Below, piece by piece: positions 24,932 through 37,481 of a stretch of 64,000 nucleotides of DNA. Source of the stretch: Neofusicoccum parvum (Eukaryota > Ascomycota > Dothideomycetes > Botryosphaeriales > Botryosphaeriaceae); assembly GCA_020912385.1 (NCBI GenBank), contig CP087213.1, positions 1,488,001 to 1,552,000 on the forward strand. The letters are read 5' to 3'. Each line of letters starts with the position of its first letter. Positions within the stretch are counted from its first letter, which is position 1. Both the position numbers and the translations under genes were made by a program. The notes under the pieces were generated by a model. The model worked only from the letters and a program-made list of their open reading frames with translations, had not been told where the DNA came from and made no database searches.

Positions 24932-26472
24932 GGTGCTTGCCGGAACCGAGCTTGGGTTGGCGGCGGCTGGGGACGAGCCGATAAGGGACACGGCCAGAGA
25001 GATGCGGGGACGAGAGGAAGCACGAATAAGGACTGGAAAGACGTGGAGCCGGAAACGCCGCGAAAGAGCACAGCAGCAACGTGAGAAATATGGCAGCCGC
25101 GGTGGTGGCAGTCTGAGTGGCGGGAGAGGAAGAGTGAAGGTGTGAGTTGTGCGTCGCCGGTGGTCGGGAGCTGGGGGAGCTAGCCCGGCGACGTGTGATG
25201 CAGCGGGAGGCGTGACTCAGGCCCACGGCACGCAATGCATCCCGCGCGGGTGCGTGACCTTGGGCACCTTGCGTGCAGATCCGCAGCCACCCTCTTAGCT
25301 GCCTGGCTTTCCGGCGCCAGCAGACGTGGACGGCCTCGGCCGGCGATTCCTCGTTGCTGCGGCCATGCGTCGCGGCAGCCTCTCACCCTCCCCTGCGGAT
25401 GCCTGCAGCTGCCTGCAGACGATGCCTGCAGCCGACGCCTAGCGCGAGCAGCTTACGACAAGCACCACCGCACCTTTCGGCCCGGGCGAATGCTTCGACT
25501 CCAGATGGCCAGGCGCACCCCGGCTTGGATCAAGAGGCTGGGCCGTCGTCGGGCACGCTGACAGCTGCAGCTGTGCGGCCGGCTCGCCATCAGACGCCGC
25601 GCATGACGTATGCTGCCGTGCACCCTCACAATGCCTCCATTACGAATCTGCAATACATGGAATTATCGTACATGATATCGTTCAACAAAGGCAGCGCCCG
25701 CCTTTCACCAACAGAGTTGAAAGAGCGTGAAAGAAGCAAGTTGCAAACCCGCCGGCCACACCAATCCTCCTCCCAGACAGAATAGCGTCCAAGCCCATCA
25801 CAACCCAAGCCCCCGCAGCGTTCGTTAAAGTTCGCTCTGCCGGACCCGCCGTGCTGGCGTCCTTTCTTTCTCCCGAAAAGGCGGGTCAATGGCCCGGGAA
25901 GCCTACCCTCTCGTCCACCCTCCAGCCCAGAAAGACGCCCCGCAAGCACGGGGTATAAGAAAAGACATACAGGGGGCCACTGAGGAAACTTTCCACATTT
26001 TCCTCCCATAGGAGAGCTCATTACTAGAGAGAAGAAAAATCTCGGAGAAAGGCAGCAAAGAGAAAAAGCCAGAACGCCCACGAAAAGCGTGCACGGAGAA
26101 CGCCTAGAAGGGAAGAAGAGGACAGAAAAAAAGCAAAGAGCAGCCCGATCGCGAAAACAGACGGATGGTGGTCGTGGCTGGTAGCAAGTGCTCTCAACCA
26201 CGTTGGTATTTCCCCTCCTCTCGAGGCAAATCCGAGTCAAGTAGTTCATCGCTTTCCCTTTCGTTCTCCCCCTGTCCTCGCATCATACAAGCCACGCAAC
26301 GCAAGCACCTCTGGGTATCCCGACATATCCAAACCGTTTAAAGTCCCTAAGAAAGAAAAGCGAAACACCAAAAGGGAAACCGCCCGAGCATTCCGAAATT
26401 CTTGAGCTCGGACCTTTTTAGAGTGAAACATCAAACGTACGGGTGTGGTGACTGCCCGTTGTGGTGGTCGTT
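24932..26472. other. intergenic between small gene and RasGAP
   Basis: About 1.5 kb. The left part should be the promoter of the small gene; the right part, AG-rich on the plus strand (CT-rich in the transcript sense), fits a long 3' UTR of the RasGAP gene. Open frames in it lack recognisable domains. Confidence 0.45.
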
Positions 26473-29108
26473 TTACCAGCCCTTGTTCTTGCGCGCAAAG
26501 CGCTTGTTGAGCAAGGTAAGCACTTTCGTGACGTTGAACTGCACGTATTCGAGGTCGAGGTCCTCCTGGTTGTCTTTCTGCATCTCCAGAAGATCGTCAA
26601 GCTTGAGGTCGAGTTCTAGCAGACCCCGGTTACGCCCTGTAATTCCGATCAGCACTCGCGGTCCAATTTCGTCTAAACAATAAAACAACGTACCTTTGTA
26701 GTGGAGAGAGATGACGAAGGTTCCAGGCAATGGGCTGGTGAAATTGAAGTAAATGTTCGCCCTCCGATTCTCGGGAACATTGCTCTTCTGGATGACGCCC
26801 TCCTTCTCCAGCTGCTGGTGCGTGAACTTGTAGGGCCCGAGCACCTGATGCTTCTGCTGTTTCCGCGATTTGCCCTCGGACTGACTCCGGACGTTATGCA
26901 AATACGACTTGTACGTCTCAAGTTGGCCCACCAGGTACGCATTGTGGTCGCGGATCGTCTTGAAGACTTCCTCCAACTTGCGCGTCTCCTCAACCACCTT
27001 GTCCTTCAACGACCCAAGGTGCACCAGCTCCTGCTCGATTTCGTCGCGGAGAAGTGCGAAACCGTCTTCCTTGTCGATCACGCCATTTTCCTGCAGCTGA
27101 TTCAGCAGTTCCATGGCACGGATTCCCTTCTTGACCATGACCGAGTCGTTCTTTGTTGTGGCCGCAGCTTCCGCTATCCGGTCCAAACGGAGTGGTCTTC
27201 TGGTAATGGATGTGTTCGAGGGCAGGGAACGCAGGATCATCACGAAAGTCGACTTGGCTTCCATGAAAAAGACCTCGTCTTGTGTAATGTCGAGGGCGGC
27301 GGTAAGATCATCGATCGGGGTCTCCCATTTGCTGAACAGCGGAAGGTTGATTGCCCTGTTCTCCTTCCTGGGAAGTTGAGGTGGTGCGGGGCCGAGTTCT
27401 TGCAGCAGAATTGCCAAGTGCGAATTCTCATCCTTAGTCTGTATCAAGTCAGCCCTTGACTCCATAGTCAAACGTAGGGTTCTACTCACCAGTTCGACTG
27501 CGTGGCGGTCAAGCAAAGCGTGCGTCGCGTAGACCTCGTTCAGCGTGATGGATAGTTCGAGATCCTTCTTCGTTAGTGCCACGTAGTTGTCCATCTCCAG
27601 GCTCTCATAGAAATCCTGAACTTCGCAAAGATCAAGCATGAACTTGTTGATACGCTCCTTGTTCGACTGAATAAACGGCTGCAGCTTGACCATGTAGGGC
27701 TCCTTGGCGTACGAAGGCTTGTTGGCCAGGTTCTGCAACATCTTCGCAATGTACGTAAGCGTGCGCTTCGGGTTCTCCGCCGGCGTCGCATCGATGAGCA
27801 TGTAGGACCTTGGGGTAACGATGGCCGGGTTGATGAAGCGAAGGAAGAAGAAACCTCCGATCAGCGTGCAAATCGTGTGGTCCGAGGCATCCGGATACTT
27901 TCGTTTCGACAGGCTGCGAATCTGCTTGCAAATCCACCGAATCCCATAGGGAGTTTCCTCCAATCCATCAATAATTGTAGTCAGGAAAGAGTTAGCAATT
28001 TCCATGAGCATGGTCAACCGCGGCGCGATGATCTGCTGCACCGTCTCGTTCTCTGCAGCTTGTTCCGCCGTGACACCTCGTGGAAGGTGCGGGGGAAGAC
28101 TGCCCTCGCTCTCCTCAATCTCCTGGATCATCTTCTCATAGACCTTGAGCGGGTTGATCTCCAAGTCAAGGTCTCTTAATTCAATGAGAGAGTTGATGCG
28201 CTCTGCGAGAACGACCTTCAGGTAGCTCTGACCCGGGCCTCTTCGAGTATATGTAGTCATCATGCGCGAAACGGGGGTGTTGGCTCGCAGCAGGGAGGAG
28301 TAGTCCTGAGTGTGCTCGAACTGGTGGGTAAGGACGGACTAAACACCAGTTAGTGGATTAGATGATCCAGGCAAGTGATCCCAACCGACCTGAAACATGG
28401 TGAGTAGAAGGTGCTCTTCTCTACTCTCGTACTGGTTTCCGTAGATCGTGAACATGACCGTCTGGAGAAGCGAATCGATTTCTGCCATGGAAACGAGCCT
28501 GCACAGGTGTGCGATATGGCGAGGCTCCGTCTGGAGCAGAAACAGCAAGTTTCCATATTTCTGCGTCTTCTCATCGTTCGGGAAGAAACCCTCTTGCAGT
28601 TCCGTCGAGTCGTCGAGATGGCTGGCAACTTCGTTTTGCTTTTCTGGTTGTCATTATCTCATATTACGACCGTAAGACATCAGGCTAACTCACCTCCTCC
28701 AAAGCCATACGGTTCTGGATCAGCAACGCAATGCGCGAGTCTAGGTATCTCACATCCTTCTCGAGAACGAAGTTCTTCTTCGACTGCGAGGATATCCTGG
28801 CCTTCAGCTCTCGCAATACTTTCTGGGCTGCACAACGCGTCAGCATTCGATTAAGGCCTCCCACAGAGGTAAAAATTGAGAACTGTGGACGCAATTGGCT
28901 TACCCTTGGCAAGATCGTCTTCGATTTCCAAGTCCTTCTCCTTGGCGGACATGGACAGGTAGAGCGCGGTAACGGAGTACCGTTTCGACTGGCGCATGGA
29001 GCGCGTGCCATCGTGGGACGACATGGTGTTCTGACGCGAGACGGGGACGTAAGATGAAGAGGATGAAGTTGATGCTCGCGATGGAGCTTGCAGCATCGCT
29101 ATCGACAT
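26473..29108 (-). CDS. gap1: Ras GTPase-activating protein, Gap1/Sar1 (IQGAP-like) family
   Basis: Six exons (complement of 26473-26636, 26694-27438, 27490-28338, 28390-28638, 28694-28827, 28904-29108) encode 781 aa. A Ser-rich N-terminus is followed by a helical region ([20 protein letters not shown]), the RasGAP domain (about 190-530) with [18 protein letters not shown] and the diagnostic [19 protein letters not shown], and a C-terminal RasGAP_C domain ending [20 protein letters not shown] and [21 protein letters not shown]. pombe Gap1 of this family switches off Ras1 in polarity and mating signalling; mould orthologues control polarised growth. Introns at 27439-27489 (51 nt) and 26637-26693 (57 nt) are in frame without stops; both are called because removing them restores conserved sequence. 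Size is close to yeast Gap1 (766 aa). Confidence 0.92.
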
Positions 29109-31766
29109 GTCTAGGCTACGCGCAACACCTTGCGGTAAAGGAGAGTGGTCGCAGGAGCGCTCTGCGGCGGGGAATCTGCGCAGGGTCGAAGAGGGGAAAA
29201 GGACCCTCTTTTTCTCTGGAGACGACGAGGGCGAAGGGCGAGGAACGACGGCGAGAATTGGTTCTTGGAAGCTCCTGTCGTGGGTGCGTCAGGACCACTC
29301 GGTTCCACGAGATAGCGGGCTCCGCGGGCGGGACAGGGCGCGCGCGGCGGAACAAAGGAAGGTACTCGGGATGGTGGTACACCCAAGGTACCGGTGCGAC
29401 GTTTGCTTGCTTGATCCCCGTTCCAAAGCTTTGTTTTCTCTTACCTTGGCCGACGCAGGTCAGTTCATGTATGCCGGATGGGACGTCCTCTTTGTCGGTC
29501 GCGCGGCGGCAGCGGTAGAAGGGAACACGGGCGGCGTGCGGTGTCGCAGCCGCGGGCGGGCGCAGCGAGACGTAGACAGCGCTCAATCGCGCGGCGGCTG
29601 GCGGGCGGCTTCGACGGCTGGAGGGGGATCGCGGGCGGCGCTTTGCAGCGGCGGGAGGTGGTGTGTCGTCGCGCGGGCGTGTGTGCTCTTGCAGCGCAAT
29701 CTGGCAGCGCGCGCAGGGCGAGAGATTTCGAGCTCGCACAAGAATGCGTTCGCGGGCGGCTGAAACGAGAGTGTTGGATTTGGAGGCGTGGGCGTGGGCT
29801 GGCTCTGGCTGCCGCAAATCAAGTCGCTGGAGGGCGCGCGCGAGGGAGATTAGCACGCTCCAGGATCCGAGCACCTGTGAGTGGTGGGAGGGTGGTGCAC
29901 GCGGCGGGCAGCGTGTCGCGGGTGGTGCTCAGTCGGGGGAGGAGAGGCGGGTTTGGCGAGGGCGGAGGCAAGGAGGGCGAGGGAACGACAAGGCGCTGGG
30001 GGACAGCGGCCTGGTGGTGGTGTTGGTGGTGGAGGAGATCGGCCCTGGCGCAGCGGCGACGGTCAAGGGAGGGCGGGCTGTTGTTTCAGCGCAGCGGCAC
30101 CACGACGGTTTGAGGGCGCGCTCGGGAGAGAGGGGCTCGCAGAGAGCTTGACGCAGCTCGGGCAACGCGATCGCCAGCTTGGGAGCATTAGGTTTGCTTG
30201 AGCGCAGCCCACGGACGCTGCGCTTGGGCAAATTGCGGCATCCGCTTTCGCCTGCGCTGCGTGCTTCAGGGGCAGACAAAAATGGACCAAGCAGCCGGCG
30301 CCGCTCGGCCAGCCCTGGTAGCCAGCTCCGCGCTGCATGCCATTCAGGCCTCTCGCACCACAAACATTAACGCCGCCCTGCTAAGCCGGCCGTGAGGGGC
30401 GGGCCCGCGCCAGGCGACGGCGAGCACACGCGCCGCCCAAGCCGCCCGCCGCCTGCAGCGCCCGCAGCCGGCGGGACGCGCTGCGTCTGCAGCAGTTGCG
30501 CAGCTCCCGCGCGTGCTCGCGCGCGCGGGCGAGTCAGTGGGCATGGAGAAGCGCGCCTGGCTCCGCACGAACGCTGCCTGGCCGCTGGCGCGCCCCCCGT
30601 ATGCAGGCCATCGAGCCAAAAGAGGCGCCGCGCAGGATCGCCCAGTCGCTCCTCGCGACATCAAACATCAAATCTCGACAAGCGGCCAATTCCCCAGGCC
30701 CAGGCGCCTCGCCCAGCGCTACGACCGCCGTGCCGGTCCTCTACCGGTCTGTCCCTACGCCTGGCCGCGGCCCTCAGCCCTGAGCCACCGCAGCCTGCGG
30801 GAACGGCTCTTGCGCGTCGCCGCCCGTCTGCCGCGCACAGTCGCCGCTGCATTGATCTGCCGGGCGCGCTCTCGCTCGATAGGCGCACATTAAATTATTG
30901 ATATCGCCATGGCGCCAAAAGATAAGAAGCGGGCTGCGCCCAGCCCACCAGGCGGGCCCGGCGCAGGTGTGGTGTGGTTGCCCTCAGGGCTCAGGGACAG
31001 GCACGCTGCGCACGGGTCGAGCAATGCGCATGCCCAATGACGCCGGCACGCTTAGTTTTTGCATTTGCTTTTTCTCCACCACCTTGTCCCGCGAACCTCC
31101 ATCCAGCTCCCAGTCCAGCCCTCCCGCGGCCTGATGGCTCGCATGACCGGCGCCTGCCCGCCGGCAGCGGCGCATCGCATCGCGCACTTGCATTGCAGCA
31201 TCTCTCTCCAGGCCCCCGCCGGCTCGAATCTGACCGGTGCTTCTGCCAGAGCCAATCTCACCGCGCCGAGCCCCCGGCGCGCAGCATGACGACCAGCAGA
31301 ACCAGACGGAAGCGAAGCCACTCTCTGGCCGGCCCGGCGTGTTGCGCTGCCTGTCAGCCCTCTTGCTGACACACCACCAGTCGCACATGCAAACCTTCTT
31401 ACGCAAACATGTTCCAGGTAGTTCACCAGCAGTCTACGGCACTACAACAAGCCCATGCAACGCCAGCCTGCACCCCCGCAAATAAGTGGCGAAACGCTCC
31501 ATGGGTATCTCCCGAAAACAAGCAACCCTGAAACGCCTCTCCATCACCTCGCTCCTTCGGCCCATCCCGACGAGCTCCCGTCCGTAACAAGCAACCGCAG
31601 GGACCACCACTGCCCCGACGCGGCTAATGCGGCGCAGCCCCAAGGCCAAAGGGCAGCCAACTCCGCCCGTGCCTGACACACCACCCTCTCTTTTTGACGA
31701 AGTCTATGATGCATATACGAGTATTGCCTCGCTTGCCTCGCGTGCTGTCTCCACGATCGACTTGCC
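29109..31766. other. GC-rich intergenic region upstream of RasGAP
   Basis: About 2.7 kb between the RasGAP start and the DUF6594 stop. Very GC-rich in the left half with overlapping, low-complexity open frames on both strands; none gives a recognisable protein. Probably promoter, leader and a neighbouring 3' UTR. No repeat or RNA gene was recognised. Confidence 0.4.
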
Positions 31767-34503
31767 TCAAACGACGCCTGCGATCACTGCCATAAGAGCA
31801 AAGTATCTGCACGCTGCCGTTAGCCATCTTCCTTCGCTACACTTCGACTGTTTGGGGTGCGACGTACGCGATGCCACAGATTCTCCATTCCCTTCCCGAC
31901 ATCAAGCACGAGAACCTAGTCGACGAGACCATTGCCGCCTCGGCGGCGCCAATGATGGCCAGGATGAACAGTCGACCGCCCACGCTAGGGATCTGGGGAA
32001 ACGCAATCAGGGGCAGCACTAAAAAGAGCAGCAGCGCCAACATGGTCGTCTGGAGCACCTGGTCGCCTGAGGAACTAAAATGATGCTGCTCCTGCCGCTG
32101 GTGACGTCGATGAAAGCTCATCAGGTCTGCCTGACGCGTGAGAAAACGCGTCTCCCTCTCGTCGATTGGCGCGTGCTCGCTGATCCACGACTCGTACGCC
32201 GAGACATCGTCTGCCTTAGCAGGCTCCAGGACGCTTGACATCTTGCCATATGAGGTCATGGTGTTATCTATTCTAAAGTTAGCAGCAAGCTAAGCATATA
32301 CAGCCCGTCGTCTTATAGGGATGCCCTACTGTACTGCCCCAGCTTCAAATAGATGTTCCCTAGAAGCAGCGTGCGACGCGCGTGTAGATCGGACCCATAT
32401 CGACCTTCCAACCGTCGCGAGGCAGGTTGCGCTTCACCGCTAGCCATGTCCTGCTGCTGGGCAATACACTCGTCCAATTCACGCAGCTCTTCTTCAAGTT
32501 CGGCCAATTCATCCTGGATGTGGAGCAGGATCCGATGGTTCAGGTACTCGAAGCGGCGATACAAGGGTCTGATGCTGCGGCGGCTATGCGCTCCACGCTC
32601 CACCTCTGCTGCATTAGCATCATGCCGTGTGCTCTTTTCGGCGAGCGCGAATGCAAGCTTTTCGTATCCGGTAATCGTCATCTTGGAGAGATCTGGCGCG
32701 CCCGATTGTAGCTGCCCGCCGCCGCCGATGCGCCCATGTGGAGATGGCGGCGGGAATTGCCCGTACGGCTGCGCTGCTGCGTGGTAGCTCGGATCGGAGA
32801 CGGGCACGTGAGGTGCGGGCGGAGGAGGTGGATCCGGATGGCCCCAGTACGGCCCGGGCTGTGGCTGAGATGAGCTGTCGCTGTAATAGTAATAGGGGAA
32901 AACCGTTGGACCACGAGGCGAGTCGGCGGCGTCATTGTGGGCATAATGCGGTTCGTCCCGCGCATGATGGTGCGTTGGGCTCCGCAACATGTGCTGTCGA
33001 AGCTGCTCCTCCTGCGCCATGAGCTTCTGCAGGTAGTGGTCCTCATCACCTCCCGGCGAGTCCATCGTTGCAGCAGCCTGCTGCGGCGAGTCCCGGGCGA
33101 GCTCCCGGTATAGTCTCTGGATGGTTAATTGCCTCTGCTTATCTTCTTCGTCTTCGTCGTCCCCATGCGGGTCCCACGACGGCATTGCGGCCGATTTGCC
33201 GTCTTGACGGCCTGGTGCTCTCCCCGTGCCCTCGGGGCTGCTATCACGTACGGAGATGCCAGAGTCCGAGTTCACTCGATCACGGGCCACGGCAGATGGC
33301 TTCCGGGCCGTGGTAGCGGAGCTGCAATCTGCTCCTGGAGAAGACGGCTCGGCGCAGGCAAATATCGACGACGACGACTCCGGACCCGACTCCGCGGGCT
33401 GGCGGGCGGTGGCTACGGCGGGCGGCGGCTGACTCGATCGGCGGCGTCTCCGCTCAGCGCGTTCGCCTAACTTCGCGGAGCCTTGGCTCTCCGAGCGCTT
33501 GGAGGAGGCTCGTCTATGGTGGTGGTCCTCGCCGGTGTGGTGTTTGGTAGAATGCTTGCGCTTCTTGATGCCCTGAGACCTGTCGTACGACTTTTGCGTG
33601 ACGGTGGAGTTGCTCCCGCTCGACGAGTGCGTCAGGCTGGAGAAGACGGAGAGCAGCGACGGGTTGGACAGCTCGGCGAGCTGCGAGAGGGCGTCTGCCC
33701 GGCGGAGAAGCAAGGAGCTGCGCCGGTGTCTTACCGCCCGGCGTGCAGCGTGAGGGCCGGCGGCGCCAAGGTCAACACCAGACCCGGGGCGTCGCGAAGC
33801 TTGAGGACTCCCGCGGTCCCGGTGTTGGGCAGCAGCGCTGGCCTTGAAGTAGTATCCGTCAGACGACGCTCGCCCGCCGCCTCCGCCGCTAGCGTCCGCC
33901 GCTGTCCTCGACGATGACCCGGCCGCGAAGCCGGTGGAGCCGCCACTACTGCCGCTGCCGCTGCCGCCACTGCGGACGGACGACGTGGATGGAGTTTTGC
34001 GGGGCGCGGCTGCTGGGTCTGGTCCGCGAGACGCGAAGAGCGGCGGCTGCTGGGCTGAAGACGAGGAGCGCGTGCCAGATGCGGTTCTGCGTGCGCTGGC
34101 CCTCCTGACTCGCGTCGCTCGTGCCTCTCCAACGTCCTCCCACTGCGCCGGCGACTCTGCCCGCCGATCGTCATTCGCAACCCACGGCGATTTTGCAGCT
34201 TTGCGCTGGCGGCCGCCGCGGCCGAAAGGCGCTGGCGTCTCGTCCGGCGCCTGCTGCTGCTGCGGCAGATGACGACCTCTCGCCGCCGGCAAGGGCGGGG
34301 GCGTCGTGGTCGCGCCGTCGCCAACGGCAATCTCAGCCTCGAAATTGCTGCGCTCCACCGCCGCTGCTGATCCAGATCCAACCGCGTCGTCGGCCTGCGC
34401 AGCACCGCACGAAAACCGTTAGCAGGATCCACGTGGGTGACGGCTGCTGGAGAAGGAGAGGCGCAATTCAAGCGGGCAATCATCTGAGCAACAAGCGTAC
34501 CAT
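31767..34503 (-). CDS. DUF6594 membrane protein with long disordered N-terminus
   Basis: Proposed exons: complement of 31767-31806, 31868-32272, 32335-34394 and 34501-34503, giving 835 aa. Residues 1 to about 565 are disordered, rich in Ser, Arg, Gly and Pro, with a conserved-looking ELSNPSLLSVFSSLTHSSSG stretch. The DUF6594 domain follows: TGYEKLAFALAE, then RPLYRRFEYLNHRILLHIQD, ELAELEEELRELDE, and near the end two or three membrane helices (LALLLFLVLPLIAF; RLFILAIIGAAEAAM; ICGIAYFALMAVIAGVV). DUF6594 is frequent in moulds, without known function. The first coding exon is only the start codon: ATG is followed at once by GTACGC, and a GCTAAC branch with GCGCAG acceptor leads into ADDAVGSG. 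The frame upstream of 34358 begins with GTG, which argues for this model. The start is less certain than the domain. Confidence 0.8.
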
Positions 34504-35484
34504 GGCGGCGAGCGGGCAAAGGGCGAAAGGGAGGGAGCCAGCTCGGAAAGGACCTGTCGTCAAGCTGCGGTTGTTTCTCCCGGCGGGCGGCTGCTCAATG
34601 GAATCCTGACACCGACGTCTCGGCCGTGGCACGCCTGCTGCAGCTAGCCGGAAGAGAATGGCAGTGTGCACGCAGCGCAGAAGGGAAGAGGGCTGGTTCT
34701 GGCGATTGCGTGCATATTCTGAAGGACCGTCGCAGGCCCGCCGAAGAGAAGGCGCGAGCCCGGCCCTTGGTGCTGGCTGGCTGGCTCGCCGGGCTGCAGG
34801 GCCGGGCAGCTTTGTGTTACAGAAGAACAGCCAATGTCAGGGATGAACGTTGGAGTGAGGTGTGTTGGCGCGCCGCGAATGGAAGGGAACGAGGGGGCCC
34901 GGCATTGCGAGCTGACACCTGCTGCCCTTCAGCCCTGAATGCGTCGCAATCCAAAACTCTATCTGGCCTGTCACAGCCCTGCCAGAACCCAGATAGCCTT
35001 TCTGCGCTTATATCGACCGCAAGAGAAAAAGCAACCAGCGATTCCTACCCGAGGCGCGCGCTAGTCCGAGGCCGCCGCACGTGATGCTCCATCATGTTGC
35101 CCCATCGAGGAAGGTACCTCTGTGTTCCATTTTCGTGCCGCATGGGTGCGCAGCTGGCCGGCCGGCAGCTGTGCGATAAGCAGCCGCGCTCTTGTTTGGC
35201 TCACGCCGAGAGGGCGCTGCAACAGCGCTTGCCCATCGGAGGTGTGGGGTGATCCGAGGCACGTACTAAACTGTATGTGATATACTACTGTTGGGAAATC
35301 TACGCCCCAATGTCTTCAGTTACTTACAGCTATCCTCCCAGTGCGCCGCTCCGAAACACCTCCCCGATGCCCGTCCAACCCGGCGTGTTTCTGTCTTCCC
35401 TACCCGCAGAAACACGAACAAGCTGGCGCCTCAATATCGTACACGCCGGGTCACCCTTTCTCACCGAGAACCCGGCTAGAAGTG
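34504..35484. other. intergenic between DUF6594 gene and NDH-2
   Basis: About 1 kb between two minus-strand genes: DUF6594 promoter on the left, NDH-2 3' UTR on the right. No supported coding sequence; open frames are short and unrelated to known families. Confidence 0.45.
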
Positions 35485-37481
35485 CTAAAAGCGAGACACG
35501 TCCCTGCCAAACACCCAGTTGATAAACCTTAAGAAGACAGAACAGTCAGCACTGACACCACGTACGATCTGAAACCGCAAAACACTTACCAATACACGGG
35601 AATGAGGACCTTGTTGCGCCAGCTGACAGCCTTCGTCAGGTATGCTCCGCGCCAGATCAGCCATGCGGCGCGGCCAGAGACATTGCCACCACCGCCGCTC
35701 TGCATGATGGCTCTCCAGTTGCCAATATAAGCCATGACGCCCATGTTCTTCCACGTAAAGCCCTGGCTATCGACATCGCCCCGGTTGAACCTCTTGGCGA
35801 GCCACACAGCTTTTTGGTTTGCGACCTGTGCCGTGGCTGGATAGTCGGTTCCCTCAATAGCCCCACAGTCGCCCAAGGCGTACACGTCTTGTGCGATTGC
35901 TCTGGTCTTGCCATTCTCGCCTTGGCCTTGTGGTTCGAGGATGACGCGCAACTGGTTGTTGGTAATGATTGCCCCGGTCTTGGGGTGCTTCTTCACAATC
36001 CAAGCGTCGCTCAACTTTTGCCCGTCCTGTCCTTGGAGGATGGCTCCACGCTCTGGCAACGGTTGCACTTTCCCGAGAGCTTTCTCAACGAACGGGTTCA
36101 TCATAAGACCTGTACTCCAGACAACCATTCCGACACCCAGCTCGCCCTCCTCCTTCACCTTCAGAGTCCAGCAAGTACGCGGCTCCTTCACGCCGGGAGA
36201 AGTCATTTGCGAGGATGGAACCCCACGACGCAGCTCCTCGACGTGGTGGGAAGTCTTGATTTCAATACCCTCTCGTCGGAAAGTCTGCATGGCGTACTTG
36301 CTCAGGTTTTCGTCGAACATGGACAGGACCTTTGGCGCGACGTCGTAGACCGTGATCCGGTAGAATTTCATCAGATCCGGATACAGCTTGGAGAGATCTT
36401 CGCGGATGATGTCGTGCAGTTCCGCCGAGAACTCGATACCGGTGGGTCCGCCTCCAACAATGGCGAAGTTGAGCAAGTTCTTCCGCATCTCGTCAGACGT
36501 AGTGGGCAACGCCGCCGTTTCAAAACCTGCAGCCAATTTAGTATATCCAACATTCGAGTACAGCAAAAAAGGACTTACAAGCAAGCAGGCGGTTCCGGAT
36601 CTTCCTCGCATCGCCAACATCCTTCAGGAATAGTGCATGTTCCCTGACTCCCGGCGTGCCAAATGTCTGGCTGTAACAGCCGACGGAAATAATAAGCTTG
36701 TCGTACTTCAGGTCAAACAGCTGCCCCTTCTTCACTTCCTCATCCTTCTCTTGGCTGCGCTCTTCTACGGACTCGCCCTCGTGACGGTCGCCCGCAAGCG
36801 CAAGCCCCTGTCGTGGGTCATCGACGCTCTCCTCGATGGTCACCGTCTTGTCCTTGAAGTCCACCGAGTCGGCCCAGCCCTGGAAGAAGGCGACGCGCGT
36901 GCGCTTGCTGCGGATGGGCTCGAGCGCGGTACGGAACTCGAGCGTGCCGACAGAAGTGGATGCGAGCAGCGGCGTGAAGACAAAGTAGGAGCGCGGCGAA
37001 ACGACGACGGCTTGGTACTTTTTGGGGTCGAGCTGTCGTGCCAGGTTGTATCCTGCCCAGCCTGCGAGCAACGTCAGTTTTCTATGAACGTAGATAGAGT
37101 GCGAAGCATTGGGACAGCGAGGTGCTTCCTAATGCATCAGGAGTCGAGGCACTCATCCGAACGCAAATGGGCACTTCCACATCCGGACGAATGCTTCGAC
37201 TAAGCGAATGCAGAAAAGAAGTTGACTTGCCGACATACCAGAGCCAAGAACAACCACACGTTCTCTGTCTATAGTCCAACCGAGTCAGCCGTTAGCTCTC
37301 CTGAGCCCAGAATGGGCATTCACGCACCATCTCGAGCGGAATCAAGCTGCTGGACGGTCAGGTTCCGTCTCTGCACCGCGTTCGAAGCTATGCGCGGAGC
37401 GACGGGTGATTGGTGGGATGCGGCGCCAAGCAGGTGGGTGGGCAGCCTGCTCCAGCGGCCACGCTGCAGTGCCATTGACAT
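35485..37481 (-). CDS. mitochondrial alternative (type II) NADH:ubiquinone oxidoreductase
   Basis: Five exons (complement of 35485-35527, 35590-36526, 36579-37061, 37239-37268, 37328-37481) encode 548 aa. The first ~50 residues are Arg/Ser/Ala-rich with almost no acids (MSMALQRGRWSRLPTHLLGA), a mitochondrial presequence. RERVVVLGSGWAGYNLARQL carries the FAD-binding GxGxxG; NFAIVGGGPTGIEFSAEL is the NADH-binding Rossmann loop; DVYALGDCGAIEGTDYPATA and NQKAVWLAKRFN, then the C-terminal amphipathic FINWVFGRDVSRF, are typical of NDE/NDI enzymes. It passes electrons from NADH to ubiquinone without pumping protons. An acidic insert of about 35 residues (DPRQGLALAGDRHEGESVEE and on) sits before the LIISVG strand; no EF-hand is seen. 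Internal or external orientation cannot be told from sequence. Exon 2 is only 30 nt. Confidence 0.9.

Noticed and set aside
34358..34394. DUF6594 start at 34358
   Set aside because: The codon there is GTG, and the frame continues upstream to a splice acceptor at 34394.
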